A stretch of DNA of 64,000 bases from an uncultured Lachnospiraceae bacterium (GCA_946405625.1 CAMJHQ010000002.1:62001-126000); one strand, 5' to 3'. Positions 19,311-28,928 are shown, counted from the stretch's first letter. A program made the numbers and translations. The notes: generated from the sequence alone by a model not told the origin.

Positions 19311-20516
19311 TTACTTATCGCTTCCGAGATCGAACTTATCATGAATAGCATTCATGGCTCTCTCTGTCTCTGATGCATTGATAAGTACTGTAACTCTGAT
19401 CTCTGAAGTTGAGATCATTCTGATATTTATATTAGAATCATAAAGAGCTTCAAACATCTTAGCGGCAACACCTGCATTTGACTGCATTCCCGCACCTACG
19501 ATCGAAACCTTTGCAACGTCCTTGTTAACATCGATAGATTCAAAATCCATCTTAGCCTTGATAAGCTCAGCTGCTTCATCAGCATCTTCATCGCTGCAGG
19601 TAAATGTAATATCCTTTGTTCCGTGACGTCCTACTGACTGAAGTATCATATCTATATTGATGTTATGCTTTGCAAGCTCATTAAACAGCTTGAATGCAAC
19701 TCCCGGTTCATCCTTAAGTCCGATAACTGCAACTCTCGCAGCATCCGGATCGGCAGCTACACCGCTAACTATCATTTTCTCCATCTTATTTCCCTCCTTA
19801 ACGATTGTTCCTTCGTTTGTATTCAGACTAGAGCGTACAACCATCTGTACTCCGTATTTCTTTGCAAGTTCAACCGATCTGTTGTGAAGAACTCCTGCTC
19901 CGAGAGTAGCAAGCTCGAGCATTTCATCATATGTAACCATATCAAGCTTACGAGCACTCTTAACCTTTCTCGGATCTGCTGTATAAACACCGTCTACATC
20001 TGTATATATCTCGCAGAGATCAGCATGAAGCGCTGCAGCAAGTGCAACTGCTGTTGTATCAGAGCCTCCGCGTCCGAGTGTTGTATAATCATCGTATTTG
20101 TTGATTCCCTGAAAACCGGTAATAATAACTATCTTATGCTGTTCGATCTCGTTTCTGATTCTCTCTGTATCAATTCTCTTGATACGTGCATTGCTGTAGG
20201 TTGATGTTGTATGCATAGCAACCTGGAATGCATTAAGAGAAACTGCAGGGACTCCCATAGAAGCCATTGCCATTGCCATGAGGGCAACTGACTGCTGTTC
20301 ACCTGTTGTGAGAAGCATATCCATTTCTCTCTTAGGTGGATTAGGATTGATTTCCTTTGCCATATCTATCAGAACATCGGTATACTTACCCATGGCTGAC
20401 AGAACAACAACTACATCATTCCCCTTCTTATACTCCTCCACACAGCGGCCGGCAACATTAAATATCCTGTCTCTGTTTCCGACAGATGTTCCGCCAAACT
20501 TCTTAACGATTAACAC
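19311..20516 (-). CDS. lysC: Aspartate kinase (with an in-frame internal start for a small subunit)
   Basis: 401 residues. The kinase domain starts with KKFGGTSVGN and carries TTLGRGGSDTTAVALAAAL and the DVDGVYTADPR motif. Two ACT domains follow (about 260-325 and 335-400), which bind amino-acid effectors. It phosphorylates aspartate for Lys, Met and Thr synthesis. The start is a GTG with AGGAGG 9 nt upstream. Inside the gene AAGGAGGG precedes an ATG at 19784, as in the alpha2-beta2 aspartokinases, so a regulatory beta chain of 157 residues (the two ACT domains) is probably made separately. hom lies directly upstream. Confidence 0.94.
   Translation of the reverse strand: MLIVKKFGGTSVGNRDRIFNVAGRCVEEYKKGNDVVVVLSAMGKYTDVLIDMAKEINPNPPKREMDMLLTTGEQQSVALMAMAMASMGVPAVSLNAFQVAMHTTSTYSNARIKRIDTERIRNEIEQHKIVIITGFQGINKYDDYTTLGRGGSDTTAVALAAALHADLCEIYTDVDGVYTADPRKVKSARKLDMVTYDEMLELATLGAGVLHNRSVELAKKYGVQMVVRSSLNTNEGTIVKEGNKMEKMIVSGVAADPDAARVAVIGLKDEPGVAFKLFNELAKHNINIDMILQSVGRHGTKDITFTCSDEDADEAAELIKAKMDFESIDVNKDVAKVSIVGAGMQSNAGVAAKMFEALYDSNINIRMISTSEIRVTVLINASETERAMNAIHDKFDLGSDK
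19782..19799 (-). promoter_or_regulatory. Internal ribosome binding site and start for the aspartokinase beta subunit
   Basis: Minus-strand AAGGAGGG (19792-19799) is followed after 7 nt by an in-frame ATG (19784-19782). This is a stronger site than that of the full-length gene. The product (MEKMIVSGVAAD...) would be just the two ACT domains, equal to the beta subunit known from Bacillus aspartokinase II. Confidence 0.7.
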
Positions 20517-20565
20517 TTTATTTTTCCTCCTGAACTTGTAGAATCCGGTATTACAGTTCTGAATC

Positions 20566-20579
20566 GTTCAGATCTGAAC
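20566..20579. repeat. 14-bp perfect palindrome between hom and lysC
   Basis: GTTCAGATCTGAAC lies 50 bp before the lysC start. A broader imperfect pairing (CAGTTC with GAACTG) surrounds it. It may be a protein site or an mRNA hairpin; the 83-bp gap otherwise holds only the lysC ribosome site. Confidence 0.4.
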
Positions 20580-20599
20580 TGATATTCCGTTTCTGAGAT

Positions 20600-21799
20600 T
20601 TAATAAATACGTATCCTGTTTACAACCTCATATCCTGACGCTGCCTTCTCATAATCAGCGCCCGACATCGGTCCTGTAACAAAGGCTGTTTCCCCGTTCT
20701 GTCCGACCAGGAACTTCACCTCCCCAAATACATCCTTAATCTCTTTTTCTATATCAGTTCCGCTTACGCGAACAAGATAAGGCATTTCAAAGGCATCAAC
20801 AGACCCAAGTTCTCTCTTCTCAGGTCTCCAGAGAATCGGTATATTTCTTCCTCTGTTTTTAACAGCCGAAATCACATCGGATACAACCGCACTGGCTGTC
20901 GGAAGAGATCCCGCTCCCTTGCCGTAGAACATTACTTCACCAAGCATATCACCATCAAGCAGTATAGCATTGAATACATCATTTACCCCGCTCAGCGGAT
21001 TATCCTGCTTTACAACAAACGGTGCAACCATGGAGTATACTACTCCGTTCTGTCTCTTTGCAAGACCAAGGAGCTTGATAGATGCATGAAGCTGATTTGC
21101 ATACCAGAAATCTTCACATGTTATCTTGGTGATTCCTTCTGTATAAATATCCTCGAAGTTAACCTGTCTCTCATAAGCAAGTGATGCGAGTATTGCAATC
21201 TTTCTGCATGCATCATAGCCTTCGATATCTGCTTCCGGATTGCGTTCTGCATAACCCTTATTCTGAGCCTCTTTCAGAACGTCATCAAAAGCAAGTCCTT
21301 CTTCGGACATCTTTGTAAGTATATAATTTGTTGTTCCGTTGAGAATTCCGGAAATGCTCTTTATATGATCGGCTGTTATACAACCGATAAGAGGTCTGAT
21401 AATAGGAATTCCTCCGCCTACAGAAGCCTCAAAGAAGAAATTACAATTATTCTCCCTGGCAATCTGAATAAGCTCATATCCGTATTTTGCTACAACCTCT
21501 TTGTTTGAAGTACATACACTCTTTCCTGCAAGAAGTGACTGCATAGCAAAAGTATGAGCCGGTTCAACGCCACCCATAGCCTCAACAACGATATCAACTT
21601 CGTTATCGTTTAAAATGGTATCAAAATCGTGAACAAGAATATCCTCAGCAGGATCTCCCGGAAAATCTCTGAGATCAAGGACATACTTTACTTTTATGTC
21701 CTCGCCTGCACGTCTTGAAACATGACTGTTGTTATCGTTTATTACCTTGTATACTCCGGAACCGATTGTTCCGTAACCAAGTATTGCAACATTTACCAT
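20600..21799 (-). CDS. hom: Homoserine dehydrogenase
   Basis: 399 residues. The NAD(P)-binding start is VNVAILGYGTIGSGVY, followed by TSNKEVVAKYG, EASVGGGIPIIRPL and GILNGTTNYILTKM, with the catalytic lysine region EADIEGYDACRKIAILA. It reduces aspartate semialdehyde to homoserine. The C-terminal ACT region is present but short. Sitting between prfB and lysC, it forms with lysC the branch to Thr and Met. Confidence 0.93.
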   Translation of the reverse strand: MVNVAILGYGTIGSGVYKVINDNNSHVSRRAGEDIKVKYVLDLRDFPGDPAEDILVHDFDTILNDNEVDIVVEAMGGVEPAHTFAMQSLLAGKSVCTSNKEVVAKYGYELIQIARENNCNFFFEASVGGGIPIIRPLIGCITADHIKSISGILNGTTNYILTKMSEEGLAFDDVLKEAQNKGYAERNPEADIEGYDACRKIAILASLAYERQVNFEDIYTEGITKITCEDFWYANQLHASIKLLGLAKRQNGVVYSMVAPFVVKQDNPLSGVNDVFNAILLDGDMLGEVMFYGKGAGSLPTASAVVSDVISAVKNRGRNIPILWRPEKRELGSVDAFEMPYLVRVSGTDIEKEIKDVFGEVKFLVGQNGETAFVTGPMSGADYEKAASGYEVVNRIRIY

Positions 21800-21846
21800 A
21801 CTATCTTCTTTGCTCCTCGCTGAAAATTACTTTACATTTTTTTATC

Positions 21847-22968
21847 TCAGTCATCAGTGTGATCTGTATTTATCCACTTGAGATATGCATTTATAAAAGG
21901 ATCTATATCTCCGTCAAGAACTCTTCCCGCGTCACCGACTTCACATGACGTTCTGAGGTCTTTTACCATTGTGTAAGGCTGAAGAACATATGAACGTATC
22001 TGACTTCCGAATCCGTTCTCTCCGACTTCTCCTCTGATATCCGAAAGCTGTGCCTGCTGTTCGGCCTGCTTCATCAGATAGAGTTTCGACTTAAGCATCT
22101 GCATAGCCTTATCCTTGTTCTGATGCTGAGATCTTTCATTCTGGCACTGAACTACAATTCCCGTAGGTATATGAGTTATACGTATAGCCGATGAAGTTTT
22201 ATTGATGTGCTGTCCGCCGGCTCCGCTGGCACGATAGGTATCAATTCTCAGATCATCTTCATTGATCTCTATTTCGATATTCTTATCTATATCAGGCATT
22301 ACATCACATGATACGAAAGATGTCTGCCTCTTGCCTGCCGCATTAAACGGGCTGATCCTGACAAGCCTGTGTACACCGGCTTCAGATTTAAGATAACCGT
22401 ATGCATGATATCCGTTAACCTGGAAGGTTACCGTCTTTATGCCTGCTTCATCGCCATCAAGGAAGTCGAGTTCTTCAACCGTGAAGCCATGCTTATCGGC
22501 CCATCTTGTATACATTCTGTATAACATGCTCGCCCAGTCACATGACTCTGTTCCGCCGGCTCCCGCATGAAGAGATACCACTGCGTTACACTCATCGAAT
22601 TCTCCCGAGAGCAGCGTTTCAATTCTGAATGCCTCAAACTTCTTCTTAAAGCTCTCAAGCATCTGTCCGGTTTCCTGAACAAGCTCTTCATCTCCCGGTT
22701 CATCCTCTGCCATCTCGATCATAGCGCCTATATCATCATATTCGGAGCTGATATTCTTATATTCCTCGATATTATCCTTGAGGTTTTTAAGCTCCTTCAT
22801 GACCTTTCCGCTACCCTCGATGTCGTCCCAGAATCCGGGCTCCTCCATGGATTTTTCGAGAGTGGCAATACGTGCCTTCTTACCCTCGATATCCAGAGAC
22901 TGCCCTACCTCCTGAAGCGGCGTGGCATATTTACCGTATTCAAATTTATATTCATCTAATTCCAGCAT
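21847..22968 (-). CDS. prfB: Peptide chain release factor 2, without the programmed frameshift
   Basis: 373 residues. The RF2 anticodon-like region and the GGQ motif ([19 protein letters not shown]) are intact, and [15 protein letters not shown] matches RF2 just after the usual recoding site. It releases peptides at UGA and UAA. In many bacteria a UGA at codon 25-26 forces a +1 frameshift; here codons 25-26 are CTG GAT (Leu-Asp) and the whole protein is in one frame. AGGAGGT still occurs 12 nt upstream of that point. The gene follows secA across a GC-rich structured gap. Confidence 0.93.
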   Translation of the reverse strand: MLELDEYKFEYGKYATPLQEVGQSLDIEGKKARIATLEKSMEEPGFWDDIEGSGKVMKELKNLKDNIEEYKNISSEYDDIGAMIEMAEDEPGDEELVQETGQMLESFKKKFEAFRIETLLSGEFDECNAVVSLHAGAGGTESCDWASMLYRMYTRWADKHGFTVEELDFLDGDEAGIKTVTFQVNGYHAYGYLKSEAGVHRLVRISPFNAAGKRQTSFVSCDVMPDIDKNIEIEINEDDLRIDTYRASGAGGQHINKTSSAIRITHIPTGIVVQCQNERSQHQNKDKAMQMLKSKLYLMKQAEQQAQLSDIRGEVGENGFGSQIRSYVLQPYTMVKDLRTSCEVGDAGRVLDGDIDPFINAYLKWINTDHTDD

Positions 22969-23010
22969 ATTTTATCCTTATTAAATATCCCGAAGCCATA
23001 CTATCCCTTT

Positions 23011-23160
23011 AAATCGACGGAGCAGCCTTCCTGTGAGGAACCATGTAACAACGTCGGCTCTTAGTCAGCACGAGCATAGCGGGTACGAACTTAGAATCCG
23101 CTGCGTCTCGATTTGAGGTGCGAGCCGCGTTCCGAACAGGAATGGATACTTCGGAGATTA
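23011..23160 (-). repeat. GC-rich structured intergenic element between secA and prfB
   Basis: AAATCGA (23011-23017) pairs with TCGATTT (23108-23114) over about 100 nt. Nested inside are CGAG/CTCG and AGCGG/CCGCT arms with a loop containing GAACTTAG, plus TTCC/GGAA. Base composition is clearly richer in GC than the flanks and no reading frame fits. The 7.0 kb leader has the same loop in a different stem. It may belong to a family of intergenic repeats. Confidence 0.4.
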
Positions 23161-23169
23161 TATATGAAT

Positions 23170-25752
23170 TTATTTAAATTTTCCGCAGCAGTCCTTATAT
23201 TTCTTACCGGAGCCGCATGGGCACTTGTCGTTCGGATAAATCTTCTTGGATTTTACAACCGACTTCTTCTTTGCTGTATCATCCTTGTTTGTTCCGGTTG
23301 CCTTAGCTACTTGCTCACGTTCAACCTCTTCATTTGGTACATATCTTGTATGATATACCATCTGAGTTGTTGTTTCCTTGATTGAATCGAGCATATCATT
23401 GAACATATCAAATGCTGCAAGTTTATACTCAACTACAGGATCCTTACCACCCATTGACTGAAGGCCGATACCCTGTCTGAGCTGTTCCATATCGTCGATA
23501 TGTTCCATCCATTTGACATCAACACCTCTGAGAACCGAACGTCTCTCAACTTCTCGGCGCATTTCCTCTTCAGGGAACTCAGCGAGCTGTCTCTCGAGGA
23601 TTTCATCAGCCTCATCCTTAAGTCTCTGTCTCAGATGCTCAACATCAGCATTTTCCTTCTCTTCATCTGTAAGAGTGATCTTAGGAAATGTAATGATTCT
23701 GCAGAGCATATCGCTGAGCTCCTGGATATCCCATTCTTCTACATTTGTTTCTGCAGAACAGCTCATATCGATATATCTGTCTATAGTCTCATGAGCCATT
23801 TCTTTAACGGTCTCATGCATATCATCATTATCAAGTACACGACGACGCTCAGCATAGATAACCTCACGCTGTTCGTTATTTACCTGATCATACTCAAGGA
23901 GGCTCTTTCTGATAGCGAAGTTGTTACCCTCTATCTTCTGCTGAGCTCTCTCAACAGCTTTTGTAAGTGCCTTATGCTGTATCTCCTGTCCTTCCGGAAC
24001 CTTGAGGGCATCAAATACTGCCATCATTCTGTCAGAACCGAAGAGTCTCATCAGATCATCCTCAAGTGAAATGTAGAACTTGGATTCACCCGGATCTCCC
24101 TGACGTCCTGAACGTCCGCGGAGCTGGTTATCTATACGTCTTGACTCATGACGCTCTGTACCGATGATCTTAAGTCCTCCGAGTTCGGCAACACCTTCTC
24201 CGAGTTTGATATCAGTACCACGTCCTGCCATGTTTGTTGCGATTGTTACTGCATGCTTCTGGCCTGCCTCTGCAACGATCTGCGCCTCCATCTCATGGAA
24301 CTTGGCATTCAGTACCTGATGCTTGCCCTTGAGGCCGCGCTTGTTAAGCATGTTGCTTATTTCTTCCGAAGAATCAATATTTACAGTACCTACAAGAACC
24401 GGCTGACCCTTCTCGTAGCTTTCGAGGATTTCCTCTACAATAGCATTCAGCTTTTCCTTCTTTGTCTTATATATAGCATCTTCATGGTCTTTTCTCTGAA
24501 CCGGAAGATTTGTAGGTACAACAACAACATCCATTCCGTAGATTTCACGGAACTCGTTTTCCTCTGTCTGGGCAGTACCTGTCATACCACTCTTCTTATC
24601 ATATTTATTGAAGAAATTCTGGAATGTGATAGTTGCAAGAGTTCTGCTTTCTCTCTTTACATCTACATGTTCCTTAGCCTCTATACACTGATGAAGTCCG
24701 TCGCTGAAACGTCTTCCCGGCATAACACGTCCTGTAAACTCATCTACGATAAGAATCTCTCCATCTTTTACGATATAGTCCTGATCCTTGTGCATAAGAG
24801 CATGTGCCTTAACTGCCTGAAGCATTGTATGCTGATATTCAAGGTGAGCACTGTCTGAGAAATTTTCAAATCCGAAGAACTGCTCTATCTGATGAATACC
24901 CTGTTCAGTAAATACTACATACTTATCCTTCTCATTTACAAGGTAGTCACCGTCTTCCTTCGGAGCCTCACCCATAAGGATATCTCTCTTACTGATCTCG
25001 GTTGAAGCTGTACCTCTTGTCATCTGACGAGCAAGATAATCGCATCGCTTATATATATCTGTAGACTTTCCGCTCTGTCCGGAAATGATAAGCGGTGTAC
25101 GTGCCTCATCTATAAGGATTGAGTCGATCTCATCGATGATTGCAAAATGAAGGCCTCTCTGAACGAGATTCTTCTTATAAACAACCATGTTATCACGAAG
25201 ATAATCGAAACCGAGCTCGTTATTTGTGATATATGTAATGTCACAGTTATATGCTTCTCTTCTTTCATCAGGTGTACTTGAATTAAGAATACATCCGACT
25301 GTAAGACCAAGTGCTCTGTGAACCTGTCCCATCTCGGTCGCATCACGGTTTGCAAGGTAATCGTTAACCGTTACGATATGAACTCCCTTTCCCTCAAGCG
25401 CATTAAGGTATGCAGGCATTGTAGAAACAAGGGTTTTACCTTCACCTGTCTTCATCTCGGCAAGACGTCCCTGATGAAGTATTATTCCACCTGTAACCTG
25501 TACACGGAAAGGCTTGAGACCAAGTACTCTGTAGTCTGCCTCTCTTACTACGGCAAACGCCTCGACCAGGATATCATCCAATGTCTCTCCGTTTGCGAGT
25601 CTTTCCTTAAATTTATCAGTCATTCCGAAGAGTTCTTCATCGGACATTGCCTGCATCTTCTCATCAAGATCCATAATGGCATCTATAGTAGGTTTGATCT
25701 TCTTTAACTCCCTATCACTATGGGAACCAAATATTTTATCTAATATTGGCAT
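23170..25752 (-). CDS. secA: Preprotein translocase ATPase SecA
   Basis: 860 residues. It has nucleotide-binding motifs (MKTGEGKTLVSTMPAYLN; IIDEIDSILIDEARTPLI), the preprotein crosslinking domain, AGRGTDIKLG, and the zinc-binding tail CPCGSGKKYKDCCG used for SecB/ribosome contact. It drives export through SecYEG. Length is normal and only one copy is seen. The start has GGAGG 7 nt upstream. It is the first gene of the long leftward block. Confidence 0.96.
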   Translation of the reverse strand: MPILDKIFGSHSDRELKKIKPTIDAIMDLDEKMQAMSDEELFGMTDKFKERLANGETLDDILVEAFAVVREADYRVLGLKPFRVQVTGGIILHQGRLAEMKTGEGKTLVSTMPAYLNALEGKGVHIVTVNDYLANRDATEMGQVHRALGLTVGCILNSSTPDERREAYNCDITYITNNELGFDYLRDNMVVYKKNLVQRGLHFAIIDEIDSILIDEARTPLIISGQSGKSTDIYKRCDYLARQMTRGTASTEISKRDILMGEAPKEDGDYLVNEKDKYVVFTEQGIHQIEQFFGFENFSDSAHLEYQHTMLQAVKAHALMHKDQDYIVKDGEILIVDEFTGRVMPGRRFSDGLHQCIEAKEHVDVKRESRTLATITFQNFFNKYDKKSGMTGTAQTEENEFREIYGMDVVVVPTNLPVQRKDHEDAIYKTKKEKLNAIVEEILESYEKGQPVLVGTVNIDSSEEISNMLNKRGLKGKHQVLNAKFHEMEAQIVAEAGQKHAVTIATNMAGRGTDIKLGEGVAELGGLKIIGTERHESRRIDNQLRGRSGRQGDPGESKFYISLEDDLMRLFGSDRMMAVFDALKVPEGQEIQHKALTKAVERAQQKIEGNNFAIRKSLLEYDQVNNEQREVIYAERRRVLDNDDMHETVKEMAHETIDRYIDMSCSAETNVEEWDIQELSDMLCRIITFPKITLTDEEKENADVEHLRQRLKDEADEILERQLAEFPEEEMRREVERRSVLRGVDVKWMEHIDDMEQLRQGIGLQSMGGKDPVVEYKLAAFDMFNDMLDSIKETTTQMVYHTRYVPNEEVEREQVAKATGTNKDDTAKKKSVVKSKKIYPNDKCPCGSGKKYKDCCGKFK

Positions 25753-25925
25753 TTCTTTCCTCCAAAAAATTAATCGAATTTCATCTATTTAAAGTATAGT
25801 ATACCATTTTGAGAGCATACCATCTAACTACTATATCATTTGTTTAAAGCTGTATCAAGTAAAATCGTGAACGTGGTTTTTATCAAAATCATGTATAAAT
25901 CGCACAAATAATCGGCCAAAATAAC

Positions 25926-25965
25926 GGAAGATGTCAGCAGAGCCCAAACTCCACTGACATCTTCC
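25926..25965 (-). terminator. Hairpin downstream of the GAF-GGDEF gene
   Basis: A perfect 12-bp stem (926-937 with 954-965 of the 25 kb block) with a 16-nt loop is followed on the minus strand by GTTATTTTGG, a weak U run. It lies 31 bp after the GGDEF stop and separates it from secA. Confidence 0.5.
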
Positions 25966-25996
25966 TTGTTCCAAATCGAATCTCACACTGTATTTA

Positions 25997-27022
25997 TCAG
26001 AAAACAACCTTATTTCTTCCTGTTTCCTTGGCAGTATAGAGATGTTCATCCGCTTTACTGATGTTATCCTCTATGGACATATCCGGATCAAACAGCCTGC
26101 ATCCGAAGCTCATAGTCACATTTATCACATTTCCGTCCGCATCTATGGACGAATTCATGATCTTTTCTCTCATCTGCTCCGCCTTCCGAACGCAGTCATC
26201 AAGTGAAGCGCCGACCATCATCATGATAAACTCTTCACCGCCCCATCGATATACTGCTTCATTATCGGTACACTCGCCTTCCAGAAGCGATGCAACGAAA
26301 CTGAGCACATCATCGCCGGCATTATGTCCATAAGTATCATTGACCCTCTTAAACTTATCTATATCCGAAATAAAAAGACTAATGGCCTTATTATCTTCGA
26401 TTGCCTTACTGTATTTTCTCGAGAAGTCACTGTAAAATCCCATTCTGTTCTTAAGTTTTGTAAGCTTATCATGATGGGATTCTTCGAGGAATGATTCTGA
26501 CTCCATCGCAAGACCCGAAATAACGGCAGCAAGCGAAAGCCTCCTTACATCCTCCGTCTCATCAAAGCCCTTGTCACCATTCTTGTTGATTATCTGAAAT
26601 GCACCAATAAATACTCCGTTTATATCAGCAACCGGCATTGTCAATATGGACTTTGTGACATATCCGGTCTTCAGATCGACCGCTTTGTTGAAATCGGGAT
26701 CATTATAAGGATCGTTGGTCACTATAACCCGTCCTTCCTTAAGTGCCTTGCCTACCAGTCCTGTATTATCCGGGATAACTATCCTGTCAACACCTGTTGC
26801 CGACGTAGTCCAGAGCTCATGTCTCCTCTTGTCCCATTTCCAGAAACTTGCCCTGTCCGCATCAACCATGGTCCTTCCGAGTTCAGTCATATATTTAAAA
26901 AGTGTTCCATGATCAGTTTCCTTATTGGTGCACATTTCCGAATAAAGCCTTGAGCTGATATCGAAAATGTTTTCTATCAACTCCTGTGAACCAAAAACAT
27001 CTTTTGTTAAATCATTATTCAT
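25997..27022 (-). CDS. GAF-GGDEF diguanylate cyclase
   Basis: About 341 residues from the ATG at 27022, which has AAGGGGG 6 nt upstream; a longer frame starts at 27052. Residues about 15-180 are a GAF sensor domain (GTLFKYMTELGRTMVDADRA; INGVFIGAFQIINK). The GGDEF domain follows, with the metal Asp in FISDIDKFKRVNDTYGHNAGDD and the active site RWGGEEF. It should make c-di-GMP from two GTP. The inhibitory RxxD motif expected five residues before GGEEF is replaced by TDNE. No membrane segment is present, so the signal is cytosolic and unknown. It lies downstream of the hydrolase and corA. Confidence 0.9.
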   Translation of the reverse strand: MNNDLTKDVFGSQELIENIFDISSRLYSEMCTNKETDHGTLFKYMTELGRTMVDADRASFWKWDKRRHELWTTSATGVDRIVIPDNTGLVGKALKEGRVIVTNDPYNDPDFNKAVDLKTGYVTKSILTMPVADINGVFIGAFQIINKNGDKGFDETEDVRRLSLAAVISGLAMESESFLEESHHDKLTKLKNRMGFYSDFSRKYSKAIEDNKAISLFISDIDKFKRVNDTYGHNAGDDVLSFVASLLEGECTDNEAVYRWGGEEFIMMMVGASLDDCVRKAEQMREKIMNSSIDADGNVINVTMSFGCRLFDPDMSIEDNISKADEHLYTAKETGRNKVVF

Positions 27023-27075
27023 GCCTACCCCCTTGATCTTGCCAATCCCCATTAATAATCATCTTTAATCTGCGG

Positions 27076-27813
27076 CTATGCCATAGGTCCCGGTTCATAA
27101 CCCGAACCGGAAATCTTACTTAAAATTTCATCAACATTATCCAGATGCATCAGATAAACTCTGACCCCCTTCTCTTCGAAGAAACTCCGATATTCGAGAA
27201 GCTTATCCACATACATATGGACACCTGTATCATAAGCGGAACACTCGGTATAAAGCACGCTTCCTTCCGAAAGGTATGGCAGGAACGGCTCCAGTGTTCT
27301 TGTATCTCCCGTATATACCGTATTTATTCCGTCAACTTCTATATTATAGCCGAAGCATCTGCCTTCAAGTCTCGGCACATGTTTTGTTGCAATAACTGCC
27401 TTTATCCAGCCTGTGTCATTTGCGTTATCGCTCTTATACTCCTCATATGTTTTAAGCGTATAAAAATTCTCATCACAGCCATCCAGACGATCAAGGAGAA
27501 ATCTCAGATCTGCCTTCACCTCATCAGAAGGTGCAATGACAGTAACATGTTTATTCCACACAAATGTTGCAAGATGGATCGTCAGCGCCAGCCCCGCCAC
27601 ATGATCGCTGTGTGTATGCGTAACCGCCACAACCAGTTCTTCAACCTCTGAATCATCCTCAGTTTCAGGAACAAACTTTGACAGCCCTTCATTTTTCAAT
27701 CTGTTAAATGTAACCAGTGGGCAATCCATCAGTATCAGCTTTCTTCCATATCCAAAACAAGCTCCGTTATGCTGATCCGAGAACCCTGCACCACGCCCCA
27801 GAAATTTAAGCAT
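27076..27813 (-). CDS. Metallo-beta-lactamase-fold hydrolase
   Basis: About 245 residues. The metal motif is THTHSDHVAG, followed by TKHVPRLEGRCFGYNI, YTGDTR and a final MHLDNVDEIL, giving most ligands of an RNase Z-like or phosphodiesterase-type MBL enzyme. Substrate is unknown. I take the ATG at 27813 because GGAGGG lies 4 nt upstream; an in-frame ATG at 27834 would overlap corA. The 11-bp gap to corA points to one transcript with corA and possibly the GAF-GGDEF gene. Confidence 0.8.
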   Translation of the reverse strand: MLKFLGRGAGFSDQHNGACFGYGRKLILMDCPLVTFNRLKNEGLSKFVPETEDDSEVEELVVAVTHTHSDHVAGLALTIHLATFVWNKHVTVIAPSDEVKADLRFLLDRLDGCDENFYTLKTYEEYKSDNANDTGWIKAVIATKHVPRLEGRCFGYNIEVDGINTVYTGDTRTLEPFLPYLSEGSVLYTECSAYDTGVHMYVDKLLEYRSFFEEKGVRVYLMHLDNVDEILSKISGSGYEPGPMA

Positions 27814-27824
27814 AAGTCCCTCCG

Positions 27825-28742
27825 TTACAGCCATTTCTTCTTTCTAAAGAACCACAGGCTTCCCAAAATGATGATAATACTTACCACAATAACTATCGGA
27901 TAACCCCATTTAGACTCCAGCTCCGGCATATATCTGAAGTTCATACCATACCAGCCTACTATGAGTGTAAGCGGCATAAATATTGTCGTTACAATAGTAA
28001 GCAGTGTCATTATTCGATTCTGCTTAACGTCGATCTGTGTATGATACATATCTCGAAGCTGCATCGTAAAATCTCTGAGTGATGAAGACGTATCATGAAG
28101 TCTTGTCACTCTGTCAGTAAAAAGTCTGAAATATCTTGTATTCTCAGCCTTAAAGAAATTGTTTTCATTCTCCTGAAGTTCCTGTCCGAAATCTATAAGC
28201 TGCTCATAATGTATTCTGAGATCTCGAAGGTCGCTTCGTATCTCATTTACCCTGTTGAGCCCTGTCTCTGTTGACTCATCCATCATATCATCTTCGATAG
28301 CATCCAGCTCCTTCTCATATTTTTCAAGAAGAGATGAATCTCTTGCAATAATAGTTTCCAGAAAATCATATATAAATCGTTCCATACATGGAACACGCCA
28401 TTTCTTAGTACGTGCAATCTTCTTGAGTATTCTCTCAACAACGCCCGTAGAATCGATAAAAACTATTCCCTTTTCATCCAATGCAAAAGCATACTGATAA
28501 TCCGGTCCGGTAATATCTCTCCTGCTCGGAACCGAAAAAGTTCCCGTGAGGGAATCATAGTTCACTTCGGCTTTAGTACTGTGAATATTATTCTGATCGA
28601 CTTCAAGCTCGATTCCCATATCGAATTTGCTCTGAATTGACTGCCATTCCTCATTTGTAACAGTAGCAACGTACTGATATTCCTTGTTATGTATTTCCTC
28701 TTCCGTGCACTCTGTGAGTGTCGATTTGATCAAATAGTACAT
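27825..28742 (-). CDS. corA: CorA-family divalent cation transporter
   Basis: 305 residues. A long cytoplasmic helical domain precedes two C-terminal membrane helices, and the pore signature YGMNFRYMPE follows the first helix. CorA proteins pass Mg2+ and sometimes Co2+ or Ni2+ as pentamers. The gene has its own extended -10 promoter (28823-28831) and leads a likely corA-MBL-GGDEF transcript. Confidence 0.9.
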   Translation of the reverse strand: MYYLIKSTLTECTEEEIHNKEYQYVATVTNEEWQSIQSKFDMGIELEVDQNNIHSTKAEVNYDSLTGTFSVPSRRDITGPDYQYAFALDEKGIVFIDSTGVVERILKKIARTKKWRVPCMERFIYDFLETIIARDSSLLEKYEKELDAIEDDMMDESTETGLNRVNEIRSDLRDLRIHYEQLIDFGQELQENENNFFKAENTRYFRLFTDRVTRLHDTSSSLRDFTMQLRDMYHTQIDVKQNRIMTLLTIVTTIFMPLTLIVGWYGMNFRYMPELESKWGYPIVIVVSIIIILGSLWFFRKKKWL

Positions 28743-28822
28743 TAGTCCCCTCCGACCTTGTTCTTAATGTGCCAATTTACATTTTTCATTCAACTCAGAA
28801 TGCTAATTACACATACGAAGTA

Positions 28823-28831
28823 ATTATATCA
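28823..28831 (-). promoter_or_regulatory. Extended -10 promoter of corA
   Basis: Minus-strand TGATATAAT, the same extended -10 used in front of several genes here (6962, 38368, 53729). No strong -35 is seen. Confidence 0.5.
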
Positions 28832-28928
28832 CATTAACATTCAATCGAGTAGGGTAAGAATTCCCCGAAACATCATTATTTAACCAATTTCACGTTAATA
28901 TTCACAGTCAATTTCGCAAATAAATGCA

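Noticed and set aside
24148-24858. A 236-codon plus-strand frame opposite secA
   Set aside because: Antisense to conserved SecA motifs, with a Cys/Leu-rich composition typical of a reverse-frame artefact.
25855-26049. A 64-codon minus-strand frame after the GAF-GGDEF gene
   Set aside because: Overlaps the end of that gene and the hairpin; no ribosome site.
28899-28916. Paired TTCAC motifs upstream of the sensor-GGDEF gene as another LytTR site
   Set aside because: The step is 12 bp rather than 21 and the flanking bases do not match.
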